Origin: Candidatus Obscuribacterales bacterium
Lineage (GTDB): Bacteria > Cyanobacteriota > Vampirovibrionia > Obscuribacterales > Obscuribacteraceae
Assembly (NCBI GenBank): GCA_021732085.1
Contig: JAKFVQ010000007.1
Coordinates: forward strand, 62,001 to 126,000
DNA: 64,000 nucleotides
Reading direction: 5' to 3'
Both the position numbers and the translations under genes were made by a program. Shown here piece after piece: positions 27,639 to 37,317 of this stretch. The stretch's first letter is position 1. Each line of letters begins with the position of its first letter. The notes under the pieces are model-generated. The model did no database searches, was not told the origin of the DNA, and saw only the letters and a list, made by a program, of their open reading frames with translations.

Positions 27639-30149
27639 ATGTCGAAAGAAACAGATGCCTCAACCTCGCACGAGGACGTAGATTTAGTATCAAGAGATGA
27701 GAGGAAGAGCGAACTCGGCTCGGCTACCGACCTCGATGACGTTTTTGACATTCAATCTGAAGTCGCTCGCGGCGGCATGGGGATAATTTACAAAGGATTC
27801 CACAAAAAGCTCCAGAGAATTTGTGCAATCAAAGTTTTACAGCCAATGGATCAGGAAGACCTGGCCTTAAAGCGTTTTATCAAAGAAGCTCGTCTAATTT
27901 GTTCATTCGATCATCCCAATATAGTGAAGATCTTCATTGTTGGCTTCGACAGATCTAAACGTCCATTCTTCGCGATGGAATGGCTCGAAGGCATGACGCT
28001 CGATTCGTACTTGGCTAAAAAGCGCCGTATCAAATTCACCGATTTCAAGGATATTTTCACGCAAGTTCTCAACGCGCTTTCATATGCTCACAGCAAGAAC
28101 ATCATTCATAGAGACATCAAACCATCAAATATTTTCTTGGCAAAGGACGAGCAAGGTCGTTCGCTGGTAAAGCTTTTGGACTTCGGGATTGCAAGAAGCT
28201 TAGACCAAACGGAATCAGCAAGCATGAAACTCACCAGCACAGGAAGCTTACTTGGCACACCAAGATACATGAGTCCAGAGCAGTGTAATAGTCAACCTGC
28301 AGACAAACGAACTGACATATATTCCATTTCAGCCGTGATGTATGAGGCGTTGGCTGGAGTGCATTTATTCGAAGGCGACAACCCACTAGAACTTATGTAC
28401 AAACAGCTAAAGGAGAAGCCGGACGCATCAAAGCTTCCCAAGGATCAATCCATTCAGAAACTTAACTTTTGCATCTTGAAAGGCTTAGAAAAAGATCCGG
28501 CCGCACGCCAAGAAAACATTGATCAACTTTCTAAGGAGTTGTATGAGGCATTGTCCGAACTGAGTGATGAAGATCTACCCGAATCGACCGAGTCGTCCGA
28601 GCCGGAAAGCAACAAGAAGCGCATTACACAACTCGTTGCGTTTACGATATTGGGACTTCTCATAACAGTCCTGGGGTCATTCTTTCTTCTTTCAACGAAA
28701 CACTCTCGACCGGATGAAACAATCAACCGAGCACCCATGTTTCCAAAACAAAGCAAGCTGCCTTGCCACGTTTATCGCTCTAAAGCGCATGACATGGCAC
28801 GGCAATACCAAATCGCAAAGAAGAGAAAAAAATGGGACGAGGCGGATGAATATCGCAAAGAAGTTGAGCGTCTTTTCAGACGAGGTATAGATGTAGGCTC
28901 GAAAAAAATTGCTGAATTAAAAGCGCAGACACGACTTACAAGCACCCAAACTGCCGAATTAATTCATGAACAAAACGAAGTCCATAACGTTGCACAAGAG
29001 CTAGCCGAATTTTTATTCGATCAGGGCCGCATAGAGGATTCCTTTCGCGCGTACACTCTGGCGAAGGAGTATGCCTATACGAATTTCAATTTGTCCACCA
29101 CGAGTGTGTACAGGGAAGGAACCGTTCTTGCATACCAACAAAAGTTCGATCAAGCTTTGGCAAAACTATTCAAACAGGCAAAATGGGCAGACGAAATTCT
29201 TGCTAAGTACAAGCCACCTTACAGCACCATTGAGGGAGATATCAAACCAGATCGTGAATACTGGGATAAGCGTGCTGAACTGTGGCAAACTATTGGCGAT
29301 GTTTATTCGTCCTCCGGAAAGAGGCATGAAGCAGCAGCCGCGTATAAAAAGGCACTTAACGCTGCAGAGACAAATAAGAGAGATGAGAACACAATTTCGA
29401 TGACGCTGCGCGCATTAATCGCATTGTTTGAGCCGGGTCATTGGCAAAAGGTTTATGAAGAGGCAAGCGCAAAAACCGATTTCAATAGTTTCCGTGCGTC
29501 CGAAGCGATGCGCCTATATGCTTTCACGCTAAAGGATACGAATAAACCGCTAGCAAGACTGGTCTTCGAGCACGCAATGGCGACAATTGAAAAAACAAGT
29601 GACCGCCCCGACAGTGCAAACGCAGATTGCCTGGGGCGCGTAATCCAAGGATATGCGGATTTTGAAATAGAGAACGAGCTGAATAAACCAGGTGCAGACG
29701 ACTTTAAAAGCACTATCGCTATTGCTCAAAGAGGCGAGCTTTTCGCTCAAGGTCGGCAATATTCACCACGCCTGCGAGGCAGCACAAACTACGTCCGAGG
29801 AGTCGTAGCATATTTACTGACTGACTATGACAGGGCTCTCAATTTATTTGAGTTAGTCGAGCTTGATTGCTTGACCGATCCTTATTCGGTTGCACATTTG
29901 GCGAAGCTGTTGCGCGCCGAAGTTCTATTGAAGAAGGGAATACCTGAAGCAGCTCAGAAACAGTTTTTGGAGTTGGATATAACAAGATTGCCCTTCTCCG
30001 AGTGCATTAGAGTTGGACCGGCTTATCTTACACAGGCATTGATGGATAGCGCAGACGCGTTTGAAAAAGCACACAAACCTGAAGCTGCAAAAATGATCCG
30101 AGAAAAGATTGAAAAATCAGGCAGACTGAAAGCCAAGAATCTTAACTGA
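27639..30149 (+). CDS. Membrane Ser/Thr protein kinase with TPR-like extracytoplasmic region
   Basis: 836 residues. The Hanks-type kinase domain (about 36-300) has GGMGIIYKGF, catalytic K65, H157-R158-D159, D181-F-G and the activation-segment GTPRYMSPEQ, so it should be active. One membrane segment (331-352) follows an acidic linker. The 480-residue remainder is helical and contains TPR-like pairs (for example around QTIGDVYSSSGKRHEAAAAYKKAL), which usually bind proteins or sense envelope components. The gene is convergent with an MshEN-like gene 5 bp away. The substrate is unknown. Confidence 0.94.
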   Translation: MSKETDASTSHEDVDLVSRDERKSELGSATDLDDVFDIQSEVARGGMGIIYKGFHKKLQRICAIKVLQPMDQEDLALKRFIKEARLICSFDHPNIVKIFIVGFDRSKRPFFAMEWLEGMTLDSYLAKKRRIKFTDFKDIFTQVLNALSYAHSKNIIHRDIKPSNIFLAKDEQGRSLVKLLDFGIARSLDQTESASMKLTSTGSLLGTPRYMSPEQCNSQPADKRTDIYSISAVMYEALAGVHLFEGDNPLELMYKQLKEKPDASKLPKDQSIQKLNFCILKGLEKDPAARQENIDQLSKELYEALSELSDEDLPESTESSEPESNKKRITQLVAFTILGLLITVLGSFFLLSTKHSRPDETINRAPMFPKQSKLPCHVYRSKAHDMARQYQIAKKRKKWDEADEYRKEVERLFRRGIDVGSKKIAELKAQTRLTSTQTAELIHEQNEVHNVAQELAEFLFDQGRIEDSFRAYTLAKEYAYTNFNLSTTSVYREGTVLAYQQKFDQALAKLFKQAKWADEILAKYKPPYSTIEGDIKPDREYWDKRAELWQTIGDVYSSSGKRHEAAAAYKKALNAAETNKRDENTISMTLRALIALFEPGHWQKVYEEASAKTDFNSFRASEAMRLYAFTLKDTNKPLARLVFEHAMATIEKTSDRPDSANADCLGRVIQGYADFEIENELNKPGADDFKSTIAIAQRGELFAQGRQYSPRLRGSTNYVRGVVAYLLTDYDRALNLFELVELDCLTDPYSVAHLAKLLRAEVLLKKGIPEAAQKQFLELDITRLPFSECIRVGPAYLTQALMDSADAFEKAHKPEAAKMIREKIEKSGRLKAKNLN

Positions 30150-30154
30150 GCAGA

Positions 30155-30721
30155 CTATGCGACTTGCTTTCTGACGGTGCCTTGTTGAACATTCGAGTTC
30201 AAACTATTGAAGCGCAGATGGCCCGGCGCTAGCATACTGGGCATGCGGCGCTCACGAATGCAATCTTGCAATGCAAGTGCGCGAACGACAACCGTGCGAG
30301 AAACCAGTCTCGTATCAATAAGCGCTTGTCCTATAGTAGTACCTTTGCGCGAAGCAGTAAACATGGCAGCAGCAGCTTGGATTGGTGTTATCAGTCCAGC
30401 CTCAACCAGCAATTCACCGAGCTTATTGCTTTCCGGGCGAACTAGCGTTCCAATCACGCTCAACAGTGCGTCATTCCAAGTTTTGTTGTGTTTGACAATG
30501 AAACGAGCGATTTGAGCCGCTTGCATCAAATTGATAACGTTGTCTGCCAGCAGCGAATCGAGCTTGTAGCAAACAACAAAAGCTTTGTCGCTTACGTGCT
30601 TGGAGCCGGCGATCATGTGACCAGGAGCGATGCCGAAATATTCAGCTGTTTGGACTTCTGAATTCAGCAGATCTTCGCTAACCAAACCAGATTTGACCAA
30701 AATTTGTTCGATACCGCTCAT
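30155..30721 (-). CDS. MshEN/GspE N-terminal-like protein
   Basis: 188 residues, no signal or membrane segment. Two helical repeats are visible. The second, KLGELLVEAGLITPIQAAAA followed by GTTIGQALIDTRLVSRTVVV, has the form of the N-terminal domain of GspE/PilB ATPases (MshEN), a domain that in some proteins binds cyclic di-GMP. No ATPase domain is present, so this is a stand-alone version. The characteristic nucleotide-binding residues were not checked. It is convergent with the Ser/Thr kinase gene. Confidence 0.7.
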   Translation of the reverse strand: MSGIEQILVKSGLVSEDLLNSEVQTAEYFGIAPGHMIAGSKHVSDKAFVVCYKLDSLLADNVINLMQAAQIARFIVKHNKTWNDALLSVIGTLVRPESNKLGELLVEAGLITPIQAAAAMFTASRKGTTIGQALIDTRLVSRTVVVRALALQDCIRERRMPSMLAPGHLRFNSLNSNVQQGTVRKQVA

Positions 30722-31022
30722 TGCAGCCCCTCCCCTTCCGATGAACTCAAATTACAACAAATTTGGGGCAATTTTGGTCCAGATTTCAAGCGGAATATTA
30801 AATGCTTAGTCCTTGGGTTACCTTAACGTCCTAACCTAACACCCAGCTGTCCCGACCTGCCGAGTCTATGGCTTAACAGCTCGACGGCTCAAGATCCAGC
30901 CAGATGTACAAGCAAAAAAAACGAACGAGCGCAAGAATGAGCTTGCGAAGATCTTGCCAAACTCAAAAGTGCCTATATGTAATTGGATGTGCAGTCACAG
31001 GGGACAAATTCACTCCCCGCAC
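30722..31022. other. Intergenic region, no gene seen
   Basis: 301 bp between two minus-strand genes. A GGGGA/TCCCC pair near 31000-31018, just after the pgsA-like stop, could form a weak hairpin but lacks a T-run. Confidence 0.45.
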
Positions 31023-31613
31023 CTAACCCTGCATGAGGCGGCGGCCTTCAACAATCACGGGCAGCCCTCGCAAAACACAAAACGCAGCAGAGACATAAAC
31101 CATTATCAAAGCGACTTGCGGCAACGCAGTTGATGACATGGACGAATGGTGTGAAAGGATAACGAAGCAGAATGCTAAAGCCTTCGCCACTGCATAGGTG
31201 AAACGGCTAAAGTTAGACGCAACAAGAAATTTGCCCAGTCCGGACTGCATCATGGTTTTCTCGCCGAACGCGCTGAATCCTTGTTCGCTGGCTTGGGCCC
31301 GTATAGCATCCACAAAGGTACCGCGAACCAAATATAGAAGCGGGACCCAGATTGGAATCCAATTCAAAACGGCAAAAGCTATCCAATACATCATTTCAAC
31401 TACGCGATCACTGGCAATATCAAGCACGGCTCCAAGCTTGGTGCATTGATTCAACTTGCGCGCAAAGAATCCATCAAGACCATCCCCCCAAATAACAAGC
31501 GCCGTCAAAACGGTACTTGTTGCAATCATATTGTCTTGAGGTTGAAACAGCAGCCACATAACAAACAACGCAATGGCTGTTCGAACGAGCGTTATAGTGT
31601 TAGGCACGTTCAT
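31023..31613 (-). CDS. CDP-alcohol phosphatidyltransferase (PgsA-like)
   Basis: A 196-residue polytopic membrane enzyme that transfers a phosphatidyl group from CDP-diacylglycerol to an alcohol. The full signature is visible: D-G-x2-A-R, then G, x3-D, x3-D in DGFFARKLNQCTKLGAVLDIASD. Length and motif fit phosphatidylglycerophosphate synthase (PgsA), but related enzymes share it, so the acceptor alcohol is not certain. The start overlaps the preceding gene by 4 bp (ATGA), making it the last gene of gyrB-unknown-pgsA. Confidence 0.88.
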   Translation of the reverse strand: MNVPNTITLVRTAIALFVMWLLFQPQDNMIATSTVLTALVIWGDGLDGFFARKLNQCTKLGAVLDIASDRVVEMMYWIAFAVLNWIPIWVPLLYLVRGTFVDAIRAQASEQGFSAFGEKTMMQSGLGKFLVASNFSRFTYAVAKALAFCFVILSHHSSMSSTALPQVALIMVYVSAAFCVLRGLPVIVEGRRLMQG

Positions 31614-32218
31614 TGGAACGGATCCTGTGTCAACGATTCTAATTTTTGAGCAATAGACAACAACATGCCGTCTATTTTGTTTTGAAGCTGTTGAACAACT
31701 TCCTCGTCTGCCTCACTTACAGCTTTCAACTTCTGCAGCAATGAAAAACTCGTGGAAGTATAAGCACTATCGCCGGCTTGCTTACTGCCGGAGTTCGGGA
31801 GCGCAGCTGATACAGAACTGTAAATTGCTACATCTGCAGGTATCAGCTCTCCCCCTTTATACGAGAAGCGCAACTGCTCAGAAAGCCGATCGTAAAAATC
31901 GGTCGGTGAAATTGAGCAACCTGTTTCCAACCTATACAAACACTGCTTCGAACCGCCCGCCCGAACATAGGACGAGATTTCCAAAATGCACATCAGATCA
32001 TCCAATGATGTCGACGGATCGTCTTGCCTCGATTTTAGATATTCGACAAATCCGCCCATAAAGGCCTTACCGTCCAGATGCACGGGCAGCCCTGCTTCTG
32101 CTTGGCTGCCCTTTTGGATCTGTACGACAACATTTTTGCTGTTGACATAAGAGCTCAACGACTCAAGCAAAGCCGACGCCTTCTGGGCGGTTAGGCGGCT
32201 AGTTGCGCTCTCTGACAT
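31610..32218 (-). CDS. Unknown protein between gyrB and the pgsA-like gene
   Basis: 202 residues from the ATG at 32218, which has a GAGG site 8 bases upstream. Longer forms would run into gyrB. It is soluble, mixed alpha/beta in look, with a middle block (DDLMCILEISSYVRAGGSKQ) and helical ends. I do not recognise the family. It overlaps the pgsA-like gene by 4 bp and starts 52 bp after gyrB, so it is probably co-transcribed with both. Confidence 0.75.
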   Translation of the reverse strand: MSESATSRLTAQKASALLESLSSYVNSKNVVVQIQKGSQAEAGLPVHLDGKAFMGGFVEYLKSRQDDPSTSLDDLMCILEISSYVRAGGSKQCLYRLETGCSISPTDFYDRLSEQLRFSYKGGELIPADVAIYSSVSAALPNSGSKQAGDSAYTSTSFSLLQKLKAVSEADEEVVQQLQNKIDGMLLSIAQKLESLTQDPFQ

Positions 32219-32270
32219 CACTCTTACCTCGCGCGGCGCCACGACGAGTGACGCCGCACCGACTCGACGA

Positions 32271-34373
32271 CTAGATATCCAGGTTTCCTTTGTCAGCGTT
32301 TGTTTCAATGAATTCGCGACGAGGACCAACAGCTTCTCCCATCAACAAGTCAAATGTATGCTCTGCCTCGGTAGCATCGTCTACAGTGACTTTCTTGAGA
32401 GTACGCGTTTCCGGATTCATAGTTGTATCCCAAAGTTGCTGAGGCATCATTTCGCCCAAGCCTTTGAAACGCTGAATAACAGCTTTATCACCCATTTCTG
32501 CCAATACAGCTTGCAACTTGTGTTCGTTGTAGCAGTATTCGACTTTCTTGCCTTTCTCAACTTTATATAGAGGTGGCTGGGCGATATAGACGTAACCCTT
32601 CTCGACCAAAGGCCGGGCGTAGCGGAAGAAGAAAGTCAGCAACAGAGTTCTGATGTGACTGCCATCGACATCCGCGTCGGTCATGATAATGACTTTGTGA
32701 TAACGCAGTTTCGTAAGATCATGGTTTGTGGCGTTGGGTCTTAGCAAACCAGCACTCTTGCTTGCTTTGCTAGACACTGGAGCTGCGCCCTCTTCATCGT
32801 CTTCCTTTTCTTTGATGCTCAAACCGAGAGCTTGAATCATCGCTTGAACTTCGTTGTTCTCATAGATTCTGCCCGGTTGTACGCGCTCAACGTTCAGGAT
32901 TTTTCCACGCAAGGGCAAGATGGCCTGGAAGGTTCGGTCTCGTCCTTGCTTGGCAGAACCACCAGCGGAGTCGCCTTCCACCAGATAAATCTCGCACTTA
33001 GAAGCATCCTTTTCTGAGCAGTCAGCGAGCTTGTCCGGCAAGCTGGAATTTTCCAATGCCGTTTGACGACGAACTAACTGCCGCGCTTTCTGTGCTGCCT
33101 CGCGAGCAGCTTTGGCTTGTTGAACTTTCTGAATGATGCTCTTCGCATCCTTCGGGCTCTTATCCAGCCAGGCAAGCATTTGTGTGTTTACTTCACGAGC
33201 GACATGAGATTGAATTTCACGATTACCCAATCTTTCTTTAGTCTGTCCTTCGAACTGAGGATCGCTGACCTTGACTGATACAATTGCCGTCAAGCCTTCC
33301 ATGATATCTTCGCGAGCAAAATCATCATCAGTTTCTTTGATGATCTTGCTGATGTTCTTGGCGTAGTTGTTAATAGCTTGGCGCAACCCCATTCTAAAAC
33401 CAGTTAAGTGCGTACCACCGTCTCTGGTATCAATGTTATTGACGAAACTAAAGCTGGTTTCGGCATAAACATCAGTCCATTGCATTGCGCATTCGATAAC
33501 AACCTTCTCCCGTTCTTCATCGGGCTTTTCTTTATCGAGATCAGGGAATCGAATGACTGTGGCTTCAAAATAAACCGGTGGTTTGTGCAGAGCAGTCTTT
33601 GTGTCATTCAAATATTCAACGTAACTTCCAATACCACCTTCATAATGGTAGGTTTCAGTGCGCTGAGGATCACGCTTGTCGGTAAATACAATGCACAAGC
33701 CTTTATTCAGATAGGCCATTTCACGCAGGCGCTGTTGCAAGACATCCCACTGAACACGAATGCAAACACGGACATCATCTTCAAATTCGTGGAAGATTTC
33801 ATCGTCGGGCCAGAAGGTTACTTTCGTTCCGCGCTTGTCGGTCGAACCAAGTGATTGCAGAGCACCATCCGGATCACCACGGCGATAGATTTGTTTGTAG
33901 GACTTGCCTTCTCTATGGACTTCAACTTCGAGTTTTTCAGACAGAGCATTTACGACTGAAGCGCCTACCCCGTGAAGGCCGCCGGACACTTTGTAGCCGC
34001 CGCCACCGAATTTACCTCCGGCGTGCAGCACTGTAAAAACCGTTTCAACAGCACTCTTTCCTGTCTTCTCAACGATGTCGACCGGGATACCGCGTCCATC
34101 GTCCTCAACAGTTACCGAACTATCTTCGTTAATCGTGACAAGTATGTTCTTACAATGTCCTGCCAGAGCTTCATCAACTGAGTTATCTACAATCTCGTAA
34201 ACGAGGTGATGAAGTCCTTTTGGACCTGTTGTACCGATATACATGCCTGGACGTTTACGAACAGCTTCAAGACCCTCTAGGACCTCGATATTTTTTGCTG
34301 AGTAATCGCCATTGTCCCCGCCTGCAGCGTTTTCGATATCATCGCCGTCAGGTGTACCTGCTGCTTTCGCCAT
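32271..34373 (-). CDS. gyrB: DNA gyrase subunit B
   Basis: About 700 residues from the ATG at 34373. An upstream in-frame ATG at 34418 would add 15 residues encoded across a 16-bp palindrome and is less likely. The GHKL ATPase has EIVDNSVDEALAG, DDGRGIPV and GGLHGVGASVVNAL. The transducer QTK loop region is QFEGQTKERLGN. The TOPRIM domain has EGDSAGGSAKQGRDR and DADVDGSHIRTLLLTF. There is an acidic, Ser-rich insertion of about 25 residues between IQALGLSI and KLRYHKVI. The C-terminus (GPRREFIETNA) is standard. Together with GyrA it introduces negative supercoils. Divergent from ribF-recF. Confidence 0.97.
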   Translation of the reverse strand: MAKAAGTPDGDDIENAAGGDNGDYSAKNIEVLEGLEAVRKRPGMYIGTTGPKGLHHLVYEIVDNSVDEALAGHCKNILVTINEDSSVTVEDDGRGIPVDIVEKTGKSAVETVFTVLHAGGKFGGGGYKVSGGLHGVGASVVNALSEKLEVEVHREGKSYKQIYRRGDPDGALQSLGSTDKRGTKVTFWPDDEIFHEFEDDVRVCIRVQWDVLQQRLREMAYLNKGLCIVFTDKRDPQRTETYHYEGGIGSYVEYLNDTKTALHKPPVYFEATVIRFPDLDKEKPDEEREKVVIECAMQWTDVYAETSFSFVNNIDTRDGGTHLTGFRMGLRQAINNYAKNISKIIKETDDDFAREDIMEGLTAIVSVKVSDPQFEGQTKERLGNREIQSHVAREVNTQMLAWLDKSPKDAKSIIQKVQQAKAAREAAQKARQLVRRQTALENSSLPDKLADCSEKDASKCEIYLVEGDSAGGSAKQGRDRTFQAILPLRGKILNVERVQPGRIYENNEVQAMIQALGLSIKEKEDDEEGAAPVSSKASKSAGLLRPNATNHDLTKLRYHKVIIMTDADVDGSHIRTLLLTFFFRYARPLVEKGYVYIAQPPLYKVEKGKKVEYCYNEHKLQAVLAEMGDKAVIQRFKGLGEMMPQQLWDTTMNPETRTLKKVTVDDATEAEHTFDLLMGEAVGPRREFIETNADKGNLDI

Positions 34374-34863
34374 TCTGTCACCAATTTCTAAGCCCACGTG
34401 GGCTTCCCAAGAAGCCATAGAGGAAACTGTTTTTCAGTCTCCCGAACAGCCTTTATTTTAACATGATTGATGAATGATAAGCCTCTCAGCAAGCGGATTT
34501 TGCAAGAATTACTCATGAAATTAAATGATCTTTTTTCGGCTCGCAAATATCCAAAACATAGCTGACTGAAGGACCCTGACAGCACAGAGTTCTCCGGCTC
34601 TCACCCAGAACTCTGCTAGAAGCCGATTCGCAAGGTGCACACTGGCTATGATCTTCGTGTCACGTAAGCCTTAACAACATAAAGTTCTTGCAGTAGGCCA
34701 GACATCTAAGAGCTTCGAAGAAACGGACGCAATCTAAGCCGCGGCTTAAGAAAATGCCTTGAAGAGCATGCTTTTGCGCAAGATACTGCAAAATACTTGG
34801 GTGAGGTCGTGAAAACTACTATACTTGGTGAATGAGAACTGACCTGCTCATCCGGGATTTAAC
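34374..34863. other. Divergent intergenic region gyrB/ribF
   Basis: 490 bp with promoters expected in both directions. Apart from the palindrome at 34390-34405, a perfect 9-bp inverted repeat (34585-34593 with 34607-34615, CAGAGTTCT type) was seen. It has no T-run, so it is not a terminator. No small gene is supported. Confidence 0.5.
34390..34405. promoter_or_regulatory. 16-bp perfect palindrome just upstream of gyrB
   Basis: The palindrome has the core CCCACGTGGG and sits 17-32 bases before the preferred gyrB start. It could be an operator or an RNA hairpin in the gyrB leader. No factor can be named. Confidence 0.45.
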
Positions 34864-35823
34864 TTGAAAACGTTTTACGAAATAAAGCCAGGACTTCTCA
34901 AGCGCTCATCGTTAGCGCTTGGATTCTTTGATGGAGTCCATCCTGGGCACCAGGCCGTCATTAAAAAAGCAGTCAGCGAGGCGGCAGCGCTCGACGCAAT
35001 TCCGGCCGTAATTACCTTTAAAGAGCATCCACGGGCACTGACACTCGGGAAATCTCCGCCTTTGTTGACCGTGCCTGAACAACGCCTCGAAATTTGTGAA
35101 GAGCTAGGCATCGAAGCAGCGCTTCTTTTGTCATTCACGGAAGAATTGTGCCGCTTGGCTCCATCTGACTATGTCCACCAGGTTCTCGTTGAATCTATGG
35201 GCGCCTGCTCTCTTTCCGTAGGCTTCAACCATCGTTTCGGACGGAACCGAGTCGGCACTCCGGAGTTACTAGCCGAATTGGGAAAAGATATGGGATTTGC
35301 TGTGCACGTTGCTGCCGAAGTTGACATTGATGGGGCGCCAGTTTCCAGCTCCCGAATCCGAGACTCACTTTCTCAATCCAATGTCGAGCTGGCACGAAAA
35401 CTACTTGGACGCCCGTATGCTGTTCATGGTCAAGTCGTACGAGGCGATGGTCGAGGAAGGTCGATCGGCTTCCCAACCGCTAACGTCGAGTGCGCGGAAG
35501 AACTGATCATTCCCGCTCGTGGAGTTTACTCCGGATACTGCAGGCTAGAAAATGGAAACACATACCCCTGCGTTATCAACGTCGGACTAAGACCGACTTT
35601 TGGAGAGAGCAATCTTTCGAAAACGGAAGTGCATATCTTCGATTTCAACGCAGATATCTACGATCAACAGATCACAGTTCGCTTTCTGAATTTCATCCGG
35701 CAAGAAAGAAAGTTTGCAGGTATCGATGAATTGAAAGCACAAATAATGGCTGACTGTGATACGGCGAAAAAGCAACTCTCAGCGGAGAAAGCAACGGCCT
35801 CACCCGGCGGCAGTTTGATCTAA
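34864..35823 (+). CDS. ribF: Bifunctional riboflavin kinase/FAD synthetase
   Basis: 319 residues, normal length. It makes FMN and FAD from riboflavin. The N-terminal nucleotidyltransferase domain has GFFDGVHPGHQ near residues 20-30 and SSSRIRDSL. The C-terminal flavokinase domain has GRSIGFPTANV (PTAN motif) and GVYSGYC. The start codon is TTG at 34864, with GGGA a short distance upstream; no in-frame ATG is nearby. Its stop abuts the ATG of recF. Confidence 0.95.
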   Translation: MKTFYEIKPGLLKRSSLALGFFDGVHPGHQAVIKKAVSEAAALDAIPAVITFKEHPRALTLGKSPPLLTVPEQRLEICEELGIEAALLLSFTEELCRLAPSDYVHQVLVESMGACSLSVGFNHRFGRNRVGTPELLAELGKDMGFAVHVAAEVDIDGAPVSSSRIRDSLSQSNVELARKLLGRPYAVHGQVVRGDGRGRSIGFPTANVECAEELIIPARGVYSGYCRLENGNTYPCVINVGLRPTFGESNLSKTEVHIFDFNADIYDQQITVRFLNFIRQERKFAGIDELKAQIMADCDTAKKQLSAEKATASPGGSLI

Positions 35824-37095
35824 ATGTACGCAAAAGAGCTAGCCATAAGTAATTTTAGAAATTACAAAGAGGCGACACTCTCATTCAGTCGTGGCAAAAA
35901 CATAATAATTGGTGAGAACGCGCAAGGTAAGACGAACCTTATCGAAGCTATCGATCTGCTCAGCAGTGGAAAGTCGAGCCGAGCAGGCGAGGAGCGAGAG
36001 CTTGTTCGCTGGAGCAGCGCAAACGCTTCAATAAAGCTTGAATACCATGCGCGAGGATATGACGAATCACTTTCAATGGATTGGAAGATGAAGTCGCCGT
36101 CAGCACCAAATGCAGTAGCACAGTCGCGCGCGCAGAAGACTATGTTCGTCAACGGAGTCCAACAGCAATCAGTCAAGGGAATTCTTGGCAGATTGCTTAC
36201 CGTCAGCTTCTCAGCAGAGGATCTCAACTTGCTGCGCGGCGGGCCAAAATATAGAAGGGATTGGCTCGACAACTTGGCAATCCGCTTGCATCCATCCTTC
36301 CATGACGTCACTAGCAGTTACGCAAAATCTGTTATGCAACGCAATAAGCTGCTAAAGACTCTAGCGGAAAAGGGGAGACTTTCAGTCAGCGATCAAGATG
36401 AGTTATTAGTGTGGGACAAACAACTAGCCCGCTTTGGAACACAGATAATAAAGATGCGGCTTGATTTGCTTGCCAGCCTCCTTCCTATAGCGGAAAGCGA
36501 GCAGGCGCACCTTTCCAGATCACAGGAGCGCCTTTCAATTGATTATGCATTTCGCGCCCAAGAAACTGTTTTGCAATCCAACTCAACAGATGAAGAAGAC
36601 GACGATGACTCTTCAAGCAGCACCGAACTAGCGAAAAGCAGCGAAGTGAAATCTATGAGCGATGTTCGCGCGATGGAAAACGTCGAGCTTGCAAGATATA
36701 TGATGAAGCTGATGAGAGAACGGCGCTGGTTAGAGCTGCGCAGAAAGCAAAGCCTTGTCGGTCCGCACAGAGACAATCTAATTTTCAAATTGAATGATGC
36801 AGACGCAGCGTCCTTTGCCAGCCAGGGACAGCAACGCAGTATTGTCCTTTCACTAAAGCTGGCAGAGCTGCGCCGCATTCAAGATGAAATCAACGAGCCA
36901 CCCATTCTCTTGCTCGACGACGTTCTGGCGGAGTTGGATGAAAGACGAGCACAATTGCTTCTGTCTACAGTAGGTGATCAGATGCAAACGATCATGAGCA
37001 CCACACACTTAAGTGGAATAGACAGCGCATGGTTGAATGACGCAAAAGTAATGACAGTTCATGCCGGTGCGCTGAAAGAAGACTGCCCCGCATAA
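35824..37095 (+). CDS. recF: DNA replication and repair protein RecF
   Basis: 423 residues, somewhat longer than the usual 360-380. It is an SMC-like ATPase that loads RecA at gaps through RecR. Walker A G30-ENAQGK-T37, the signature VGPHRDNL and QGQQRSIVLSLKLAEL, and Walker B LLLDDVLAELDERR are all present. An Asp/Glu/Ser-rich insertion (about residues 250-278, DNA 36575-36655) accounts for the extra length. It starts directly after the ribF stop, so the pair is one transcriptional unit. Confidence 0.95.
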   Translation: MYAKELAISNFRNYKEATLSFSRGKNIIIGENAQGKTNLIEAIDLLSSGKSSRAGEERELVRWSSANASIKLEYHARGYDESLSMDWKMKSPSAPNAVAQSRAQKTMFVNGVQQQSVKGILGRLLTVSFSAEDLNLLRGGPKYRRDWLDNLAIRLHPSFHDVTSSYAKSVMQRNKLLKTLAEKGRLSVSDQDELLVWDKQLARFGTQIIKMRLDLLASLLPIAESEQAHLSRSQERLSIDYAFRAQETVLQSNSTDEEDDDDSSSSTELAKSSEVKSMSDVRAMENVELARYMMKLMRERRWLELRRKQSLVGPHRDNLIFKLNDADAASFASQGQQRSIVLSLKLAELRRIQDEINEPPILLLDDVLAELDERRAQLLLSTVGDQMQTIMSTTHLSGIDSAWLNDAKVMTVHAGALKEDCPA

Positions 37096-37133
37096 CGCAG
37101 GGATCTTCGTAATCTGATTCCCCCGACCGGAAC

Positions 37134-37279
37134 GAACTGTGAGTATTCAGATCGCTCCAGCGCGGATTTGCGAAGCGCTGGGACCGCCGGCGCCTGAGCT
37201 CCGGCGAACTGAACTATGCGTATTCATATCGAACAAGCGCGGATATGCGAAGCTCTGGGACCGCCGGCGTCCCGCCGGC
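37134..37279. repeat. Two tandem copies of a hairpin-bearing repeat (77-bp period)
   Basis: Copies begin at 37134 and 37211. They share GCGCGGAT-TGCGAAG and GGGACCGCCGGCG with few differences, and each ends in a GC-rich stem: GCCGG/CCGGC in copy 1 and GCCGGC/GCCGGC in copy 2. The pair lies between convergent recF and topB and may also act as a transcription barrier. It looks like a REP-type extragenic repeat. Confidence 0.85.
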
Positions 37280-37317
37280 ATTTAAGGCGCCGAGAAGACG
37301 CATCCTGTCCGTGCACT

